Source: Deferribacteraceae bacterium (GTDB lineage Bacteria > Chrysiogenota > Deferribacteres > Deferribacterales > Deferrivibrionaceae). From it: a stretch of DNA of 64,000 nt. Each line of letters opens with the position of its first letter. The stretch's first letter is position 1. The translations under genes were made by a program, and so were the position numbers. Positions 28,438 through 36,982 of the stretch are shown here, one piece after another. The stretch is from positions 30,864-94,863 of the forward strand of contig JAIHAR010000004.1 of NCBI GenBank assembly GCA_020054865.1, read 5' to 3'. The notes under the pieces were generated by a model. That model was given only the letters and a program-made list of their open reading frames with translations, was not told the origin of the DNA and ran no database searches.

Positions 28438-29508
28438 TTGCTAAAAGCATATAAATACAGGATATATCCAACAAAAGAACAAGAAGAATATTTTTCTAAA
28501 GTATTTGGCTGTGTAAGATTTATTTACAATAAAATGCTTGCAGATAAAATAGAATATTACAAACAGACAGGAGAAATGCTTAAAACTACACCTGCAAAGT
28601 ATAAGAAAGAGTATCCTTTTCTAAAGGAAGTAGATAGCCTTGCCCTTGCTAATGCACAGCTTAATTTAGAGAAAGCATATAAAAACTTTTTTAGAGATAA
28701 GAAAATAGGTTTTCCAAAGTTCAAGAAAAAGAAAGGTTACCAGTCTTACACTACAAATAATCAAAATGGAACGGTAACACTTGAAGGTGGTTATCTAAAA
28801 ATTCCAAAGTTAAAGACAAAAATAAAAATAAAACAACACAGACAATTTGAAGGAAAAATCAAATCCGTAACCATATCAAAAACGCCAACAGGTAAATATT
28901 ATGTTTCTATACTTGTAGAAGAAGAAATTAAAGAATTACCTAAAATAGATAGAAAAGTAGGCATAGATTTAGGCATTAAAGAATTTGCTATTTTATCTGA
29001 TGGAACAAAGGTAGAAAATCCAAAATGGTTAAGAAAAACAGAAAAAAGAATTAAAATTATACAAAAATCATTATCAAGAAAGCAAAAGCAAAGTAAAAAC
29101 TATGAAAGAACAAGACAAAAGCTTGCTAAACTACACGAAAAAATAGCAAATCAAAGGAAAGATTTTTTACACAAACTATCCTCTAAAATTATTCACGAAA
29201 ACCAAGTGATAGTTTTGGAGGATTTGAAAGTAAAGAATATGCATCAAAACCACAGATTAGCAAAAGCAATAACAGAAGTATCATGGGCAGAATTTAGAAG
29301 GATGTTAGAATACAAATCAAAATGGTATGACAGAGAAATAATAATAGCACCACAAAATTATGCATCAAGTCAAATATGTAGTGAATGTGGATATAAAAAT
29401 TCTGATGTAAAGAATTTAGCATTGAGAGAATGGAAATGTCCAAAGTGTGGTGCAGTTCATGATAGAGATATAAATGCAAGTAAGAATTTGCTAAAATTAG
29501 CCATGTAA
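28438..29508 (+). CDS. tnpB: TnpB RNA-guided nuclease (IS605 type)
   Basis: A 356-residue TnpB. RuvC catalytic residues are all there: Asp177 (GIDLGIKEF), Glu261 (VLEDLKVKNM) and Asp344 (HDRDINASKN). The zinc ribbon is CSECGY and CPKCGA. The N terminus KAYKYRIYPTKEQEEYFSKV is typical. It starts with TTG at 28438 behind a strong GGAAAGGAGG. TnpB proteins, ancestors of Cas12, cut DNA next to a target-adjacent motif under guidance of an RNA made from the right end of the element, helping the element persist. Nothing suggests inactivation. Confidence 0.95.
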   Translation: MLKAYKYRIYPTKEQEEYFSKVFGCVRFIYNKMLADKIEYYKQTGEMLKTTPAKYKKEYPFLKEVDSLALANAQLNLEKAYKNFFRDKKIGFPKFKKKKGYQSYTTNNQNGTVTLEGGYLKIPKLKTKIKIKQHRQFEGKIKSVTISKTPTGKYYVSILVEEEIKELPKIDRKVGIDLGIKEFAILSDGTKVENPKWLRKTEKRIKIIQKSLSRKQKQSKNYERTRQKLAKLHEKIANQRKDFLHKLSSKIIHENQVIVLEDLKVKNMHQNHRLAKAITEVSWAEFRRMLEYKSKWYDREIIIAPQNYASSQICSECGYKNSDVKNLALREWKCPKCGAVHDRDINASKNLLKLAM

Positions 29509-29630
29509 ATGGTATATTTGGGGATGGAACAGCCCTTTGAGCGTGGGATAACTTGCTCCGTTGGGAGTATTGACCACGAAGCCACCACTTCTATAAGTGG
29601 GGGTAGTTCACTATACTGCTGTGAAGAAAT
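29480..29630 (+). ncRNA. Presumptive omegaRNA (right-end RNA) of TnpB
   Basis: The 103 bases between the tnpB stop and the right end carry no reading frame but contain structured GC-richer sequence (AACAGCCCTTTGAGCGTGGG, GCTCCGTTGGGAGTATTGAC) ending in the right-end palindrome. By analogy to characterised IS605 elements, the scaffold would start inside or just after the tnpB 3' end, and the guide would be the host DNA directly after the right end (TATACTGCTGTGAAGAAATA, from 29612). The 5' boundary is not visible from sequence. Confidence 0.55.
29585..29600 (+). repeat. Right-end hairpin of the IS
   Basis: CCAC-TTCTATAA-GTGG, the same loop and core stem as the left end, followed by GGGTAGTTCAC where the element probably stops. 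Confidence 0.8.
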
Positions 29631-29645
29631 AAAGAGGTAGAAAAT

Positions 29646-31787
29646 ATGGAAAATAGAAAATTCTATCATGAGCTAAACTGGTTATGGAGAGGAATCAAGT
29701 TAACAATAGGTCAAAAAACTGTCATTTCTTTCTTTTTTGTACTTATGATACCGGTAGCGGGTATGTATTATTTTTTAAACGTTTCATTTAAAGACTATTT
29801 TACTAAAGAGTACGTAAATGAGGTTGGTAACCAGATAAATTCTATACACAGAATATTTGAAAGTGAATTACTTTATCCTGGGCATATTTTTGAGTTTTTA
29901 GTAAAAAATCCTACTTTTCTGGAATTGGTAAAAAAAGATGACCCGATACTTTCTGCTAGGCTTTCTATGGTTTCAAGTGAGGTGGAAGGGGTTAATATAT
30001 CTTTTATCTACAATTATCTATCAAAAGAAACAATTACATCAAATAATAAAAATTTTAACTTTGAAAGAATGTTTAACGACCTGGAGACTCAAACTTTATC
30101 TAACTCTTTTTCGAAAAGTTATGAAATTATCCCATTTGACAAATCTATATTTAGTGAAGAAGAGCTTATAAGGCTTGGAAATATATCAGATAATGAGCTT
30201 GTGGTTTTTCTTGCCATTTTACCATTTACTATTGAAGGTAAAAAATATCTAATTGGTAATTTGACTGTTTTAAATAACAATAGAAACTTAATGGATAAAC
30301 TCTACAATACTTTTACATACAACACAGCACTTTTTAGTGCTTTAAGCTTTAGCAATAAAATTGTTGCAACGAATTCAACTCCCAAAAATATTTTCTTTTT
30401 AAATCTAAACCTTCCTGTAGAATTTATAAATGAGCTTAATACGGGTAAAATAGTAAAAGGTATTTATAATATTGATAATGAACCTATTGCTATAGCTTCA
30501 ATTCCCTTGAAGTCTTTATCTGAAAAAGTGATTGGAGGATTAAGTATTGCATCAAATATGAATAAACTGAACATTCTAATTTTTGAATTCAATAAAATAA
30601 TAAAAATTGTTATATTTTTCAGCAGTATAATAATTATTTTTATAGGCGCAGTGGTTTATAATGATACTAAAAGACCTATCTGGGGAATTAAAAAAGCGCT
30701 TCAAGAAATCAGGAATAAAAATTTCGATGTAAAACTCAATTACAAAACTTTTGATGACTTCGAAGATATTGCAAATAGTATTAATGACATGGCAATCAGT
30801 CTTAATCAATACACCACAACTCTTAACAGGTTTAACCAACTAAACCAAATTATTACTTCTACATTAAGTGTTGATGAAGTTTTAAGTACAGCAACAAACA
30901 AAATATTAGAATATACATCTTCACAACTTGCGGTTGTCTACCTTTATAATCGTGACAAGGACATACTGGAACCTTATTTTGTAAAAAATGCCGATAAGTC
31001 CTCATTAAAGGATGTAAAAATGGGGGATGGAATTGTGGGAGAGGTAGCAAAAACAAAAACATATTTTTGTATTACTGATATCACCCCGGATAACTTCCTT
31101 TTGGATACAGGGATTTTAAATATAAAGCCAAAAGAAATTGCAGCATTTCCTATTGCTATTAAAGATAGTCTGTTAGGGGTAATGGTTGTAGGTTCGATTA
31201 AACTGCATAGCAAAGAGGATCTTGATTTAGTAAATAACCTGCTGACTCAAGTTGCAATTGTCGTGGATAACTGTATAACACACTCAAAAATAACTGAGCT
31301 TTCCATTAAGGATGAGCTTACAAATATTTACAACAGAAGGTATTTATTGCAATCTCTTGAGACAGAGATTTTAAAGTCAAAAAGATTAAAATCACCACTA
31401 TCTATTGGAATTTTTGATATCGATAACTTTAAAAAAATCAATGATACATATGGTCACCCTACCGGAGATATTGTCTTGAAAAAATTTGCGGATATCATAA
31501 ACACACATAAAAGGTCTTATGATATATTTGGCAGGTTTGGTGGTGAAGAATTTCTTTTAATTTTACCTGGTACAGGGGATGATGAAATATTTGTTGTTTT
31601 AGACAGGTTAAGGAAATTTATAGAAAAAGATTTAGTAAAATTTGTAGGATTTAGTGTTACCTGTAGTATAGGTGGTGCAAGTATTAAGGATTTTTCAAAA
31701 TGCAATATTGAGTCATTAATAATAAAAGCTGACGAAAATTTATATAAAGCAAAAGAAACAGGTAAAAACAAAGTTATTGTATCTTAA
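29646..31787 (+). CDS. Membrane diguanylate cyclase with sensor, HAMP-like, GAF and GGDEF
   Basis: A 713-residue protein. Membrane helices at about 26-46 and 318-340 (IVIFFSSIIIIFIGAVV) frame a periplasmic sensor of about 270 residues. Then come a HAMP-like linker (about 340-395), a GAF domain (about 400-545) and a GGDEF domain (about 555-713). The active site GRFGGEEFLLILPG is intact, and the inhibitory I-site RSYD stands five residues before it, so product feedback is expected. It synthesises c-di-GMP in response to a periplasmic and a cytoplasmic signal (both unknown). It begins 35 bases after the IS right end with an AGAGG ribosome site, so its original promoter region may have been disturbed. 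Confidence 0.9.
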   Translation: MENRKFYHELNWLWRGIKLTIGQKTVISFFFVLMIPVAGMYYFLNVSFKDYFTKEYVNEVGNQINSIHRIFESELLYPGHIFEFLVKNPTFLELVKKDDPILSARLSMVSSEVEGVNISFIYNYLSKETITSNNKNFNFERMFNDLETQTLSNSFSKSYEIIPFDKSIFSEEELIRLGNISDNELVVFLAILPFTIEGKKYLIGNLTVLNNNRNLMDKLYNTFTYNTALFSALSFSNKIVATNSTPKNIFFLNLNLPVEFINELNTGKIVKGIYNIDNEPIAIASIPLKSLSEKVIGGLSIASNMNKLNILIFEFNKIIKIVIFFSSIIIIFIGAVVYNDTKRPIWGIKKALQEIRNKNFDVKLNYKTFDDFEDIANSINDMAISLNQYTTTLNRFNQLNQIITSTLSVDEVLSTATNKILEYTSSQLAVVYLYNRDKDILEPYFVKNADKSSLKDVKMGDGIVGEVAKTKTYFCITDITPDNFLLDTGILNIKPKEIAAFPIAIKDSLLGVMVVGSIKLHSKEDLDLVNNLLTQVAIVVDNCITHSKITELSIKDELTNIYNRRYLLQSLETEILKSKRLKSPLSIGIFDIDNFKKINDTYGHPTGDIVLKKFADIINTHKRSYDIFGRFGGEEFLLILPGTGDDEIFVVLDRLRKFIEKDLVKFVGFSVTCSIGGASIKDFSKCNIESLIIKADENLYKAKETGKNKVIVS

Positions 31788-31793
31788 ATATCG

Positions 31794-31820
31794 GTCTGCC
31801 TTTTTACAAGCAGACTTATT
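31794..31820 (+). terminator. Possible terminator after diguanylate cyclase
   Basis: GTCTGC, a ten-base loop and GCAGAC followed by TTATTGTTT. The T tract is imperfect. Confidence 0.45.
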
Positions 31821-31879
31821 GTTTAAAACAGGCTGTAATTAGCGATAAAATAAATGCCTGTCCTTTTTAAAAGAAATAA

Positions 31880-31893
31880 GCCCTGCGCAGGGC
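31880..31893. repeat. Perfect GC-rich palindrome
   Basis: GCCCTGCGCAGGGC, a 14-base perfect palindrome standing in otherwise AT-rich spacer, followed by a partial repeat AGGGCAGGG. It may be an operator or part of a structured element; nothing in the neighbourhood decides. Confidence 0.5.
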
Positions 31894-31999
31894 AGGGTAA
31901 GAGTATAAAATATACTTTTGCTTTAAAAAAATATTGTAAATAAAAAAAAGATATATAAAAAGCGTATATCATATAATTATTAAATAGGAGTGATTAGTT

Positions 32000-32458
32000 A
32001 TGGAAAATGTTTATTTATTTAGAGTTGTTCAAAATAGGTACTTTGACTACCCAAAAATTAGAGGAATGCCCACTATAGAAATTTCAATACCAGAAAATTA
32101 TTCCTTATCTGAGCTAGCTGATATTATATTGGAAGCATTTGGATTTACGCGAGATCATCTTATAGGATTTTATGATAATTGGAAAAGCTATACAAATTCT
32201 AACGAAATTTACGAAGAAAGAGATTTTGATTTTTTCCCAAACAATAGTAAAGGTTTAAAGGCAAAGATAAAAAAAGTCTTTAATGAGCCAAATAAAAGGA
32301 TGTTAATGATATTTGATTATGGTGACATGTGGCATTTTTTAATAGATTTTAAAGGTATAAAAAAGGTAAGTACTGTTGAGAATAAACAAATAGTCGTAAG
32401 TAGGAAGGGTAATCCATTTTCTCAATATTCAGATTATGATGAGGGCTATGAAGACTAA
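32000..32458 (+). CDS. pRiA4b ORF-3-like protein
   Basis: A 152-residue protein resembling the plasmid pRiA4b ORF-3/IS1096 TnpR-passenger family: it has the patterns IEISIPENYSLSELADIILE and AFGFTRDHL near the start and the hallmark FDYGDMWHFLIDFKGIKKV (usually YDFGDxWeH). The biochemical role of this family is unknown. It has an acidic C-terminal tail (YSDYDEGYED). It has a ribosome site (TAGGAGTG) and stands alone between two spacers. Confidence 0.7.
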   Translation: MENVYLFRVVQNRYFDYPKIRGMPTIEISIPENYSLSELADIILEAFGFTRDHLIGFYDNWKSYTNSNEIYEERDFDFFPNNSKGLKAKIKKVFNEPNKRMLMIFDYGDMWHFLIDFKGIKKVSTVENKQIVVSRKGNPFSQYSDYDEGYED

Positions 32459-32607
32459 GAAGGTAAATTTTATTTAAAGATATTCCTGTTTTTTGATAAA
32501 CTAATGATTCTATGATATGCTTTTGTAGATGATTTACTCAGTCTTAGTATAAGAGCCAATTTGTAAAATATTTTTACTTCTTTTTAAAGCTTAATAAAAT
32601 TGTGTGA

Positions 32608-32654
32608 TGCCAAATTGGCAAACAACTTGAAAAAAATATATTTATAGCTATATT
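32608..32654 (+). promoter_or_regulatory. hslVU promoter with adjoining palindrome
   Basis: TTGAAA (32627), 16 bases, TATATT (32649-32654) precede hslV; CTTGAA in the -35 also resembles a heat-shock sigma-32 -35. Directly upstream is TGCCAAATTGGCA (32608-32620), a perfect 13-base palindrome that could be an operator. The remainder of the 227-base gap shows nothing else. Confidence 0.45.
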
Positions 32655-32685
32655 TGTCTTCTGTTTAAAAAGAAGAGGTGTTTAA

Positions 32686-33216
32686 ATGTTTAAAGGGACT
32701 ACCGTACTTGCGGTAAAACGTGATGGTAAAGTGGCAATTGGGGCTGACGGACAGGTGACTTTCGGGCATACAGTGCTTAAACCAAATGCCAAGAAGATTA
32801 GAAAACTGATGAATGGTAGTATCATATGTGGATTTGCCGGGTCAACTGCTGACGCATTTACGCTTATGGAGAGATTTGAAAAGAAATTGGAGCAATATTC
32901 AGGTCAGCTTTTGCGTGCTGCTGTTGAGTTGGCAAAAGATTGGAGGACTGACAAATACTTAAGAAATTTAGAGGCGATGATGATAGTAGCTGATAAGGAT
33001 AATTTGTATCTTTTAACAGGTAACGGGGATGTGTTAGAACCTGTTAATGGAATAGCTGCTATCGGCTCAGGGGGGCCATATGCTCACGCTGCTGCACTTG
33101 CTTTGGTCGAAAATACTGATTTAGACTCAAAGAGCATTGTGGAAAAAGCATTAACAATTGCCGGGAATATTTGTATTTACACAAATACTCAACTTACAAT
33201 AGAGGTGATAGAGTAA
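32686..33216 (+). CDS. hslV: ATP-dependent protease peptidase subunit HslV
   Basis: A 176-residue proteasome-related peptidase. The nucleophile is the Thr after a four-residue propeptide ([19 protein letters not shown]), followed by ADGQVTFG and [20 protein letters not shown]. It forms a double hexamer ring that degrades proteins unfolded by HslU. It overlaps the hslU start by one base (TAATG). Confidence 0.96.
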   Translation: MFKGTTVLAVKRDGKVAIGADGQVTFGHTVLKPNAKKIRKLMNGSIICGFAGSTADAFTLMERFEKKLEQYSGQLLRAAVELAKDWRTDKYLRNLEAMMIVADKDNLYLLTGNGDVLEPVNGIAAIGSGGPYAHAAALALVENTDLDSKSIVEKALTIAGNICIYTNTQLTIEVIE

Positions 33217-34550
33217 TGGAACTTTCAATGGAAAATTTAACTCCCAAACAGATTGTAAATATTTTGGATAAATACATTGTAGGTCAAAAAAATGCCAAAA
33301 AGGCCGTAGCAGTTGCTTTGAGAAACAGATATCGTAGGATGAAATTACCTAAAAGTTTACAAGAAGAGATTTCTCCTAAAAATATAATTATGATTGGGCC
33401 TACAGGTGTGGGGAAAACAGAGATAGCAAGAAGGTTGGCAAAACTTACAAAATCCCCATTTTTAAAGGTTGAAGCGAGCAAATTTACCGAAGTGGGGTAT
33501 GTGGGCAGAGATGTGGAGTCGATGATAAGGGACCTGGTTGAAATCTCTGTCAATATGGTAAAACAGGAGATGAGGCAAAGGGTTCAGCAAAAGGCTGAGA
33601 AACTTGCCCAGGAAAGGTTGCTTGATATCTTGCTTCCAAGACCGACAGGTTTTGCCGAGGATAAAAATGAGTCTGAAACAAGGGAAAAGTTCAGAAAAAT
33701 GCTTGAAATAGGGACTCTTGACGATAGGGAAGTTGAAATTGATGTGGATGAATTGGGCCCTCAAATTGAGGTGCTGACAAATGTTGGTATGGAAGATTTT
33801 GGCTCAAGTTTGCAGGAGATGTTCAAAAATCTTGTTCCGAAAAAGAAGAAAAGAAGAAAGATGAAAGTAAAAGAGGCTAAGTCAATCCTCGAGCAACAGG
33901 AAGCAAACAGACTAATAGATATGGATGAGGTGAAAAGTGAGGCTCTTAAAAGGGCTGAACATTCCGGTATAATTTTCCTTGATGAGATTGATAAAATCTG
34001 CTCAAGGGAGTCAGGCAGTCGCGGTCCCGATGTTTCCCGTGAAGGGGTACAGAGAGATTTACTGCCTATTATAGAAGGCTCCACCGTTATGACAAAATAT
34101 GGAATGGTGAAGACTGACCATATTCTTTTTATTGCTGCAGGTGCGTTTCATGTATCGAAACCGTCTGACTTAATACCCGAGCTGCAGGGGAGATTTCCTA
34201 TAAGAGTAGAGCTGGATAGTTTGAGCAAGGAAGACTTTATAAGGATTTTAATGGAGCCTGAAAATTCCCTTACAAAGCAATATACAGAGCTATTAAAAGC
34301 CGATGAAATACAGGTGCAGTTTACCGACGATGGTATCGAGGAGATGGCTTCAATTGCTGCTGAAGTAAATAAAACAAATGAAAATATTGGAGCAAGAAGA
34401 CTCCATACTATTATTGAAAGGGTCTTAGAAGAGATTTCATTTGAAGCTCCTGACACTGATGAAAAAATTGTGGTGGTAAACAGGCAGTATGTCAGGGATA
34501 AGTTGAAAGGGATTGTAGAAAACCAGGATCTGAGCAGATATATTCTGTAA
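33216..34550 (+). CDS. hslU: HslUV ATPase subunit HslU
   Basis: A 444-residue AAA+ unfoldase, the partner of HslV. Walker A is [15 protein letters not shown], the pore loop region [18 protein letters not shown] follows, Walker B is [11 protein letters not shown], sensor region [20 protein letters not shown], and the C-terminal end DLSRYIL is the peptide that docks into HslV. The insertion (I) domain spans about 110-230. The ATG at 33216 is chosen because it overlaps the hslV stop; an upstream in-frame start at 33171 lies inside hslV. It is convergent with nifV. Confidence 0.96.
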   Translation: MELSMENLTPKQIVNILDKYIVGQKNAKKAVAVALRNRYRRMKLPKSLQEEISPKNIIMIGPTGVGKTEIARRLAKLTKSPFLKVEASKFTEVGYVGRDVESMIRDLVEISVNMVKQEMRQRVQQKAEKLAQERLLDILLPRPTGFAEDKNESETREKFRKMLEIGTLDDREVEIDVDELGPQIEVLTNVGMEDFGSSLQEMFKNLVPKKKKRRKMKVKEAKSILEQQEANRLIDMDEVKSEALKRAEHSGIIFLDEIDKICSRESGSRGPDVSREGVQRDLLPIIEGSTVMTKYGMVKTDHILFIAAGAFHVSKPSDLIPELQGRFPIRVELDSLSKEDFIRILMEPENSLTKQYTELLKADEIQVQFTDDGIEEMASIAAEVNKTNENIGARRLHTIIERVLEEISFEAPDTDEKIVVVNRQYVRDKLKGIVENQDLSRYIL

Positions 34551-34562
34551 TGTTAAAATTTT

Positions 34563-35624
34563 TTAAACAATATCATATTTTAGTTTTTCAACAACGGAAA
34601 AAGGCAAGTCTTTCTTGGAAAAGTTCACTCCGCTTTTTCCTAAAAGGTAAATGAGGTTAGCTCTTCCGCTTGTAGGCCCGAAGGTAATTTTTCTTTCTCT
34701 TTTTAATATTTCAGGGTCAAAAGGCTCATAGAGCTGAGGGTTTTTTAAGATCCCATCTACGTGCATCCCTGATTCATGGCAAAAAGTGTTTTCACCAACG
34801 ATAGGTTTGTTTTTTTCAATTTTGAATCCTGATATCTCTGATACGATATTGCAAACTTCTATTATGTGCTCCAGAATGAGGTCTATATGATATTTTTTCG
34901 TTAAGAACAAAATCATCGCAAGTTCTTCAAGGGGACAATTTCCTGCTCTTTCACCAAGTCCTAAAATAGTAGTGTTTACATAGTCTGCACCTGCTTCTAC
35001 AGCTGCAAAGGTGTTAGCTGTTACCATTCCAAGATCATTATGACCGTGAAACTCAACAGGTATTTTTAAATGTTTTTTGATTTTGGAAACCATTAAAAAA
35101 GTGTTGAACGGATTTAAAATTCCTACAGTATCACAAAACCTTACCCTGTCAGCTCCGTACTCTTGTGCAGTTTTAAAATATCTAATTAAAAACGAGGGTT
35201 CAGCCCTTGAGCTATCCTCTCCCCCAACTGAAACGTAAAGGTCTTTTTCCTTACAGTATGTGATAACCCTTTTTAAATTTTCAATAATCCAGTTTCTATC
35301 TTTATTTAATTTTTTCTGTATGTGAATATCAGAAACAGGCAGTGATATCTCTACGGCCTTTGCTCCGGCAGAGAGAGATTTTTCAATATCTTCAATTTTA
35401 CACCTGTTAAACGCTATAATTCTTGCCTGGGGGTTTAGATTCATAATTGCTTCAAAAGATTTCATGGCATAACTTCCGGAAGCGGGAAATCCGGCTTCGA
35501 TCTCATCTACATTAAGCTTTTCAAGTACACTGACAATTTTTAATTTATCCTTAATCCTAAATATTACACCGGGAGTTTGTTCACCGTCTCTTAAAGTGGT
35601 ATCATCGAAAAATACTTTTCTCAT
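34563..35624 (-). CDS. nifV: Homocitrate synthase NifV
   Basis: A 353-residue member of the HMG-CoA lyase-like/isopropylmalate synthase family. It starts with FFDDTTLRDGEQTPGV; the metal site is FHGHNDLGMVTANT, and the C-terminal region has NTTILGLGERAGNCPLEELA and HESGMHVDGI. It condenses acetyl-CoA and 2-oxoglutarate to homocitrate, the organic ligand of FeMo-co. Without the C-terminal regulatory domain of leucine biosynthesis enzymes and beside nifB, NifV is the best call. It is divergent from nifB and has its own -24/-12 element. Confidence 0.93.
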   Translation of the reverse strand: MRKVFFDDTTLRDGEQTPGVIFRIKDKLKIVSVLEKLNVDEIEAGFPASGSYAMKSFEAIMNLNPQARIIAFNRCKIEDIEKSLSAGAKAVEISLPVSDIHIQKKLNKDRNWIIENLKRVITYCKEKDLYVSVGGEDSSRAEPSFLIRYFKTAQEYGADRVRFCDTVGILNPFNTFLMVSKIKKHLKIPVEFHGHNDLGMVTANTFAAVEAGADYVNTTILGLGERAGNCPLEELAMILFLTKKYHIDLILEHIIEVCNIVSEISGFKIEKNKPIVGENTFCHESGMHVDGILKNPQLYEPFDPEILKRERKITFGPTSGRANLIYLLGKSGVNFSKKDLPFSVVEKLKYDIV

Positions 35625-35657
35625 AACAACACCTCGTTATATATTTTAAAAATTATA

Positions 35658-35673
35658 AGCATATTTTATGCCT
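35658..35673 (-). promoter_or_regulatory. Sigma-54 promoter of nifV
   Basis: On the minus strand AGGCATAAAATATGCT, with GG and GC exactly 10 bases apart, 34 bases upstream of the nifV start. A NifA site lies 70 bases upstream. Confidence 0.7.
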
Positions 35674-35722
35674 GAATGTTTGAAGCAAGATTTGTCATAA
35701 AAGTGACTATTTCTATCCATCT

Positions 35723-35738
35723 TGTAATAAATATTACA
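35723..35738. promoter_or_regulatory. NifA upstream activator site between nifV and nifB
   Basis: TGT-AATAAATATT-ACA, a perfect TGT-N10-ACA element. It lies about 40 bases from the nifB -12 and about 70 bases from the nifV -12. Confidence 0.8.
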
Positions 35739-35757
35739 AAAAATCCTTTTAAACCGG

Positions 35758-35773
35758 TGGCATAAGTGTTGCA
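35758..35773 (+). promoter_or_regulatory. Sigma-54 promoter of nifB-orf91-nifA
   Basis: TGGCATAAGTGTTGCA, a near-consensus -24/-12 element with GG-N10-GC, 24 bases before the nifB ATG. Confidence 0.88.
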
Positions 35774-35796
35774 ATTGTTCATTCAAGGAGGCGAAT

Positions 35797-36684
35797 ATGA
35801 ACTGCACTAAATTAAAACCGGAACTAAAAGATAGCATAAAAGAAAGAATAAAAGATCACCCCTGCTTTTGTGAAAAAGCACATACCAGGTATTCGAGGAT
35901 GCATCTGGCTGTTGCTCCGAAGTGCAATATCCAGTGCAACTACTGCAATAGAAAATTTGATTGTGTAAATGAATCAAGACCGGGTGTTACCAGTAAAGTT
36001 TTGAGTCCTGAGGAGGCATTTGAACATTTTAAATATGTAAAAAGTAAAATAAATGATCTTACCGTTGTGGGGATAGCAGGGCCAGGGGATCCTCTTGCCA
36101 ATATCGAAAATACCATGAAAACATTTGAGCTTATAAGAAGTTATTCAAATAATATTAGACTTTGCATCAGTACAAATGGATTAATGCTCCCCTACTACAT
36201 AAAAGATATTGTTAAGCTGGGTGTTGAACATATAACCATTACAATAAATACCATTGATGAAAAAATAGGCAGTAAGATCTACAGGTATATCAAATTCAAC
36301 GGAAAAACATATAAAGGTATAGAGGCAGGTAAAATATTGTTTGACAAACAGTTAGAAGGTTTAAGGTTGGCAGTTTGCCTGGGGTTAATTGTCAAGGTAA
36401 ACACAGTTTTGATACCTGGCATAAATGATGCTAATATCGCTGATATAAGCAGGATGATAAAAAGAGAAGGTGGATTTATACATAACATTATCCCTCTTAT
36501 AAACCCTGCTGATAATTCAACTTATTTTGCAAAGGCAAAAGTAAGAGAGCCTGAAGCAAAAGAGATTGAATTTGCAAGATTTCGGGCTGCTCTTGAGCTT
36601 GGGAGTGTTTCGAGGGTTATGAAGCATTGCAAACAGTGCAGGGCTGATGCAGTAGGCAAATTAAATGAAGACTATAAAATATAG
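35797..36684 (+). CDS. nifB: FeMo-cofactor biosynthesis radical SAM protein NifB
   Basis: A 295-residue NifB core. N-terminal HPCFCEKAHTRYSRMHLAVA leads into the radical SAM CxxxCxxC motif (CNIQCNYC) and the accessory DCVNESRPGVTS. Then come GIAGPGDPLAN, STNGLMLP and the C-terminal cluster ligand CKQCRADAVG. It fuses two Fe4S4 clusters with a SAM-derived carbide to give NifB-co, the precursor of FeMo-co. It lacks the C-terminal NifX-like domain that many proteobacterial NifB carry; nifX is a separate gene downstream at 41961. It has an AAGGAGG ribosome site. orf91 follows after 9 bases. Confidence 0.96.
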   Translation: MNCTKLKPELKDSIKERIKDHPCFCEKAHTRYSRMHLAVAPKCNIQCNYCNRKFDCVNESRPGVTSKVLSPEEAFEHFKYVKSKINDLTVVGIAGPGDPLANIENTMKTFELIRSYSNNIRLCISTNGLMLPYYIKDIVKLGVEHITITINTIDEKIGSKIYRYIKFNGKTYKGIEAGKILFDKQLEGLRLAVCLGLIVKVNTVLIPGINDANIADISRMIKREGGFIHNIIPLINPADNSTYFAKAKVREPEAKEIEFARFRAALELGSVSRVMKHCKQCRADAVGKLNEDYKI

Positions 36685-36693
36685 AGGTGAGCT

Positions 36694-36969
36694 ATGTTGA
36701 AGAATTATAGTATTTTTAAGGTAGAAATTGTTGATATAGATTACGGAACATATATGACAGGAATTACAGCTAAAAATGGTAAAATAGTTTTTTCGGTTAT
36801 GATGAAAACAGAAGAAGCAATAAAAGCTATGGTTGAAAAAAATAGGGAGGCTTACTGTGTTCTTTTAGGTAAAGATGTAATCATCTTCAGGGACTTTAAG
36901 TATTTTGCATCGAAATTTATATCAAATCGAAAAATACTTGAAGAATATTCCGGTAAAATCCTGACTTAG
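36694..36969 (+). CDS. Unknown 91-residue protein between nifB and nifA
   Basis: I do not recognise this protein. It is 91 residues, no signal or membrane segment, with an alternating pattern of strands at the N terminus (YSIFKVEIVDIDYGTYMTGI), an amphipathic helix (KTEEAIKAMVEKNREAYCV) and a basic helix at the end. It has one Cys. It has a GAGGTG ribosome site, 9 bases after nifB and 13 before nifA, and codon use like its neighbours, so it is very likely a real gene of the nif regulon. A small nif accessory or regulatory role is conceivable; there is no direct evidence. Confidence 0.7.
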   Translation: MLKNYSIFKVEIVDIDYGTYMTGITAKNGKIVFSVMMKTEEAIKAMVEKNREAYCVLLGKDVIIFRDFKYFASKFISNRKILEEYSGKILT

Positions 36970-36982
36970 GGAAAGATAGATT

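Larger units (their letters stand above)
27924..29611 (+). mobile_element. Complete IS200/IS605-family element (tnpA + tnpB)
   Basis: The element has subterminal palindromes sharing CCACTTCTATAAGTGGG at both ends, a Y1 transposase gene, a TnpB gene and a non-coding right end. This is the structure of the IS605 subgroup; such elements have no terminal inverted repeats and make no target duplication. The outer limits are estimates: left just after TTTAAC (27918-27923), right after GTAGTTCAC (29603-29611). Both genes have intact active sites, so it may be mobile. It separates a truncated PhnD-PAS gene from a diguanylate cyclase gene. Confidence 0.88.

Noticed and set aside
35646..35837. Minus-strand 63-residue reading frame over the nifV/nifB regulatory region and nifB start
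   Set aside because: It has no ribosome site and overlaps the NifA site, the nifB promoter and the nifB start.
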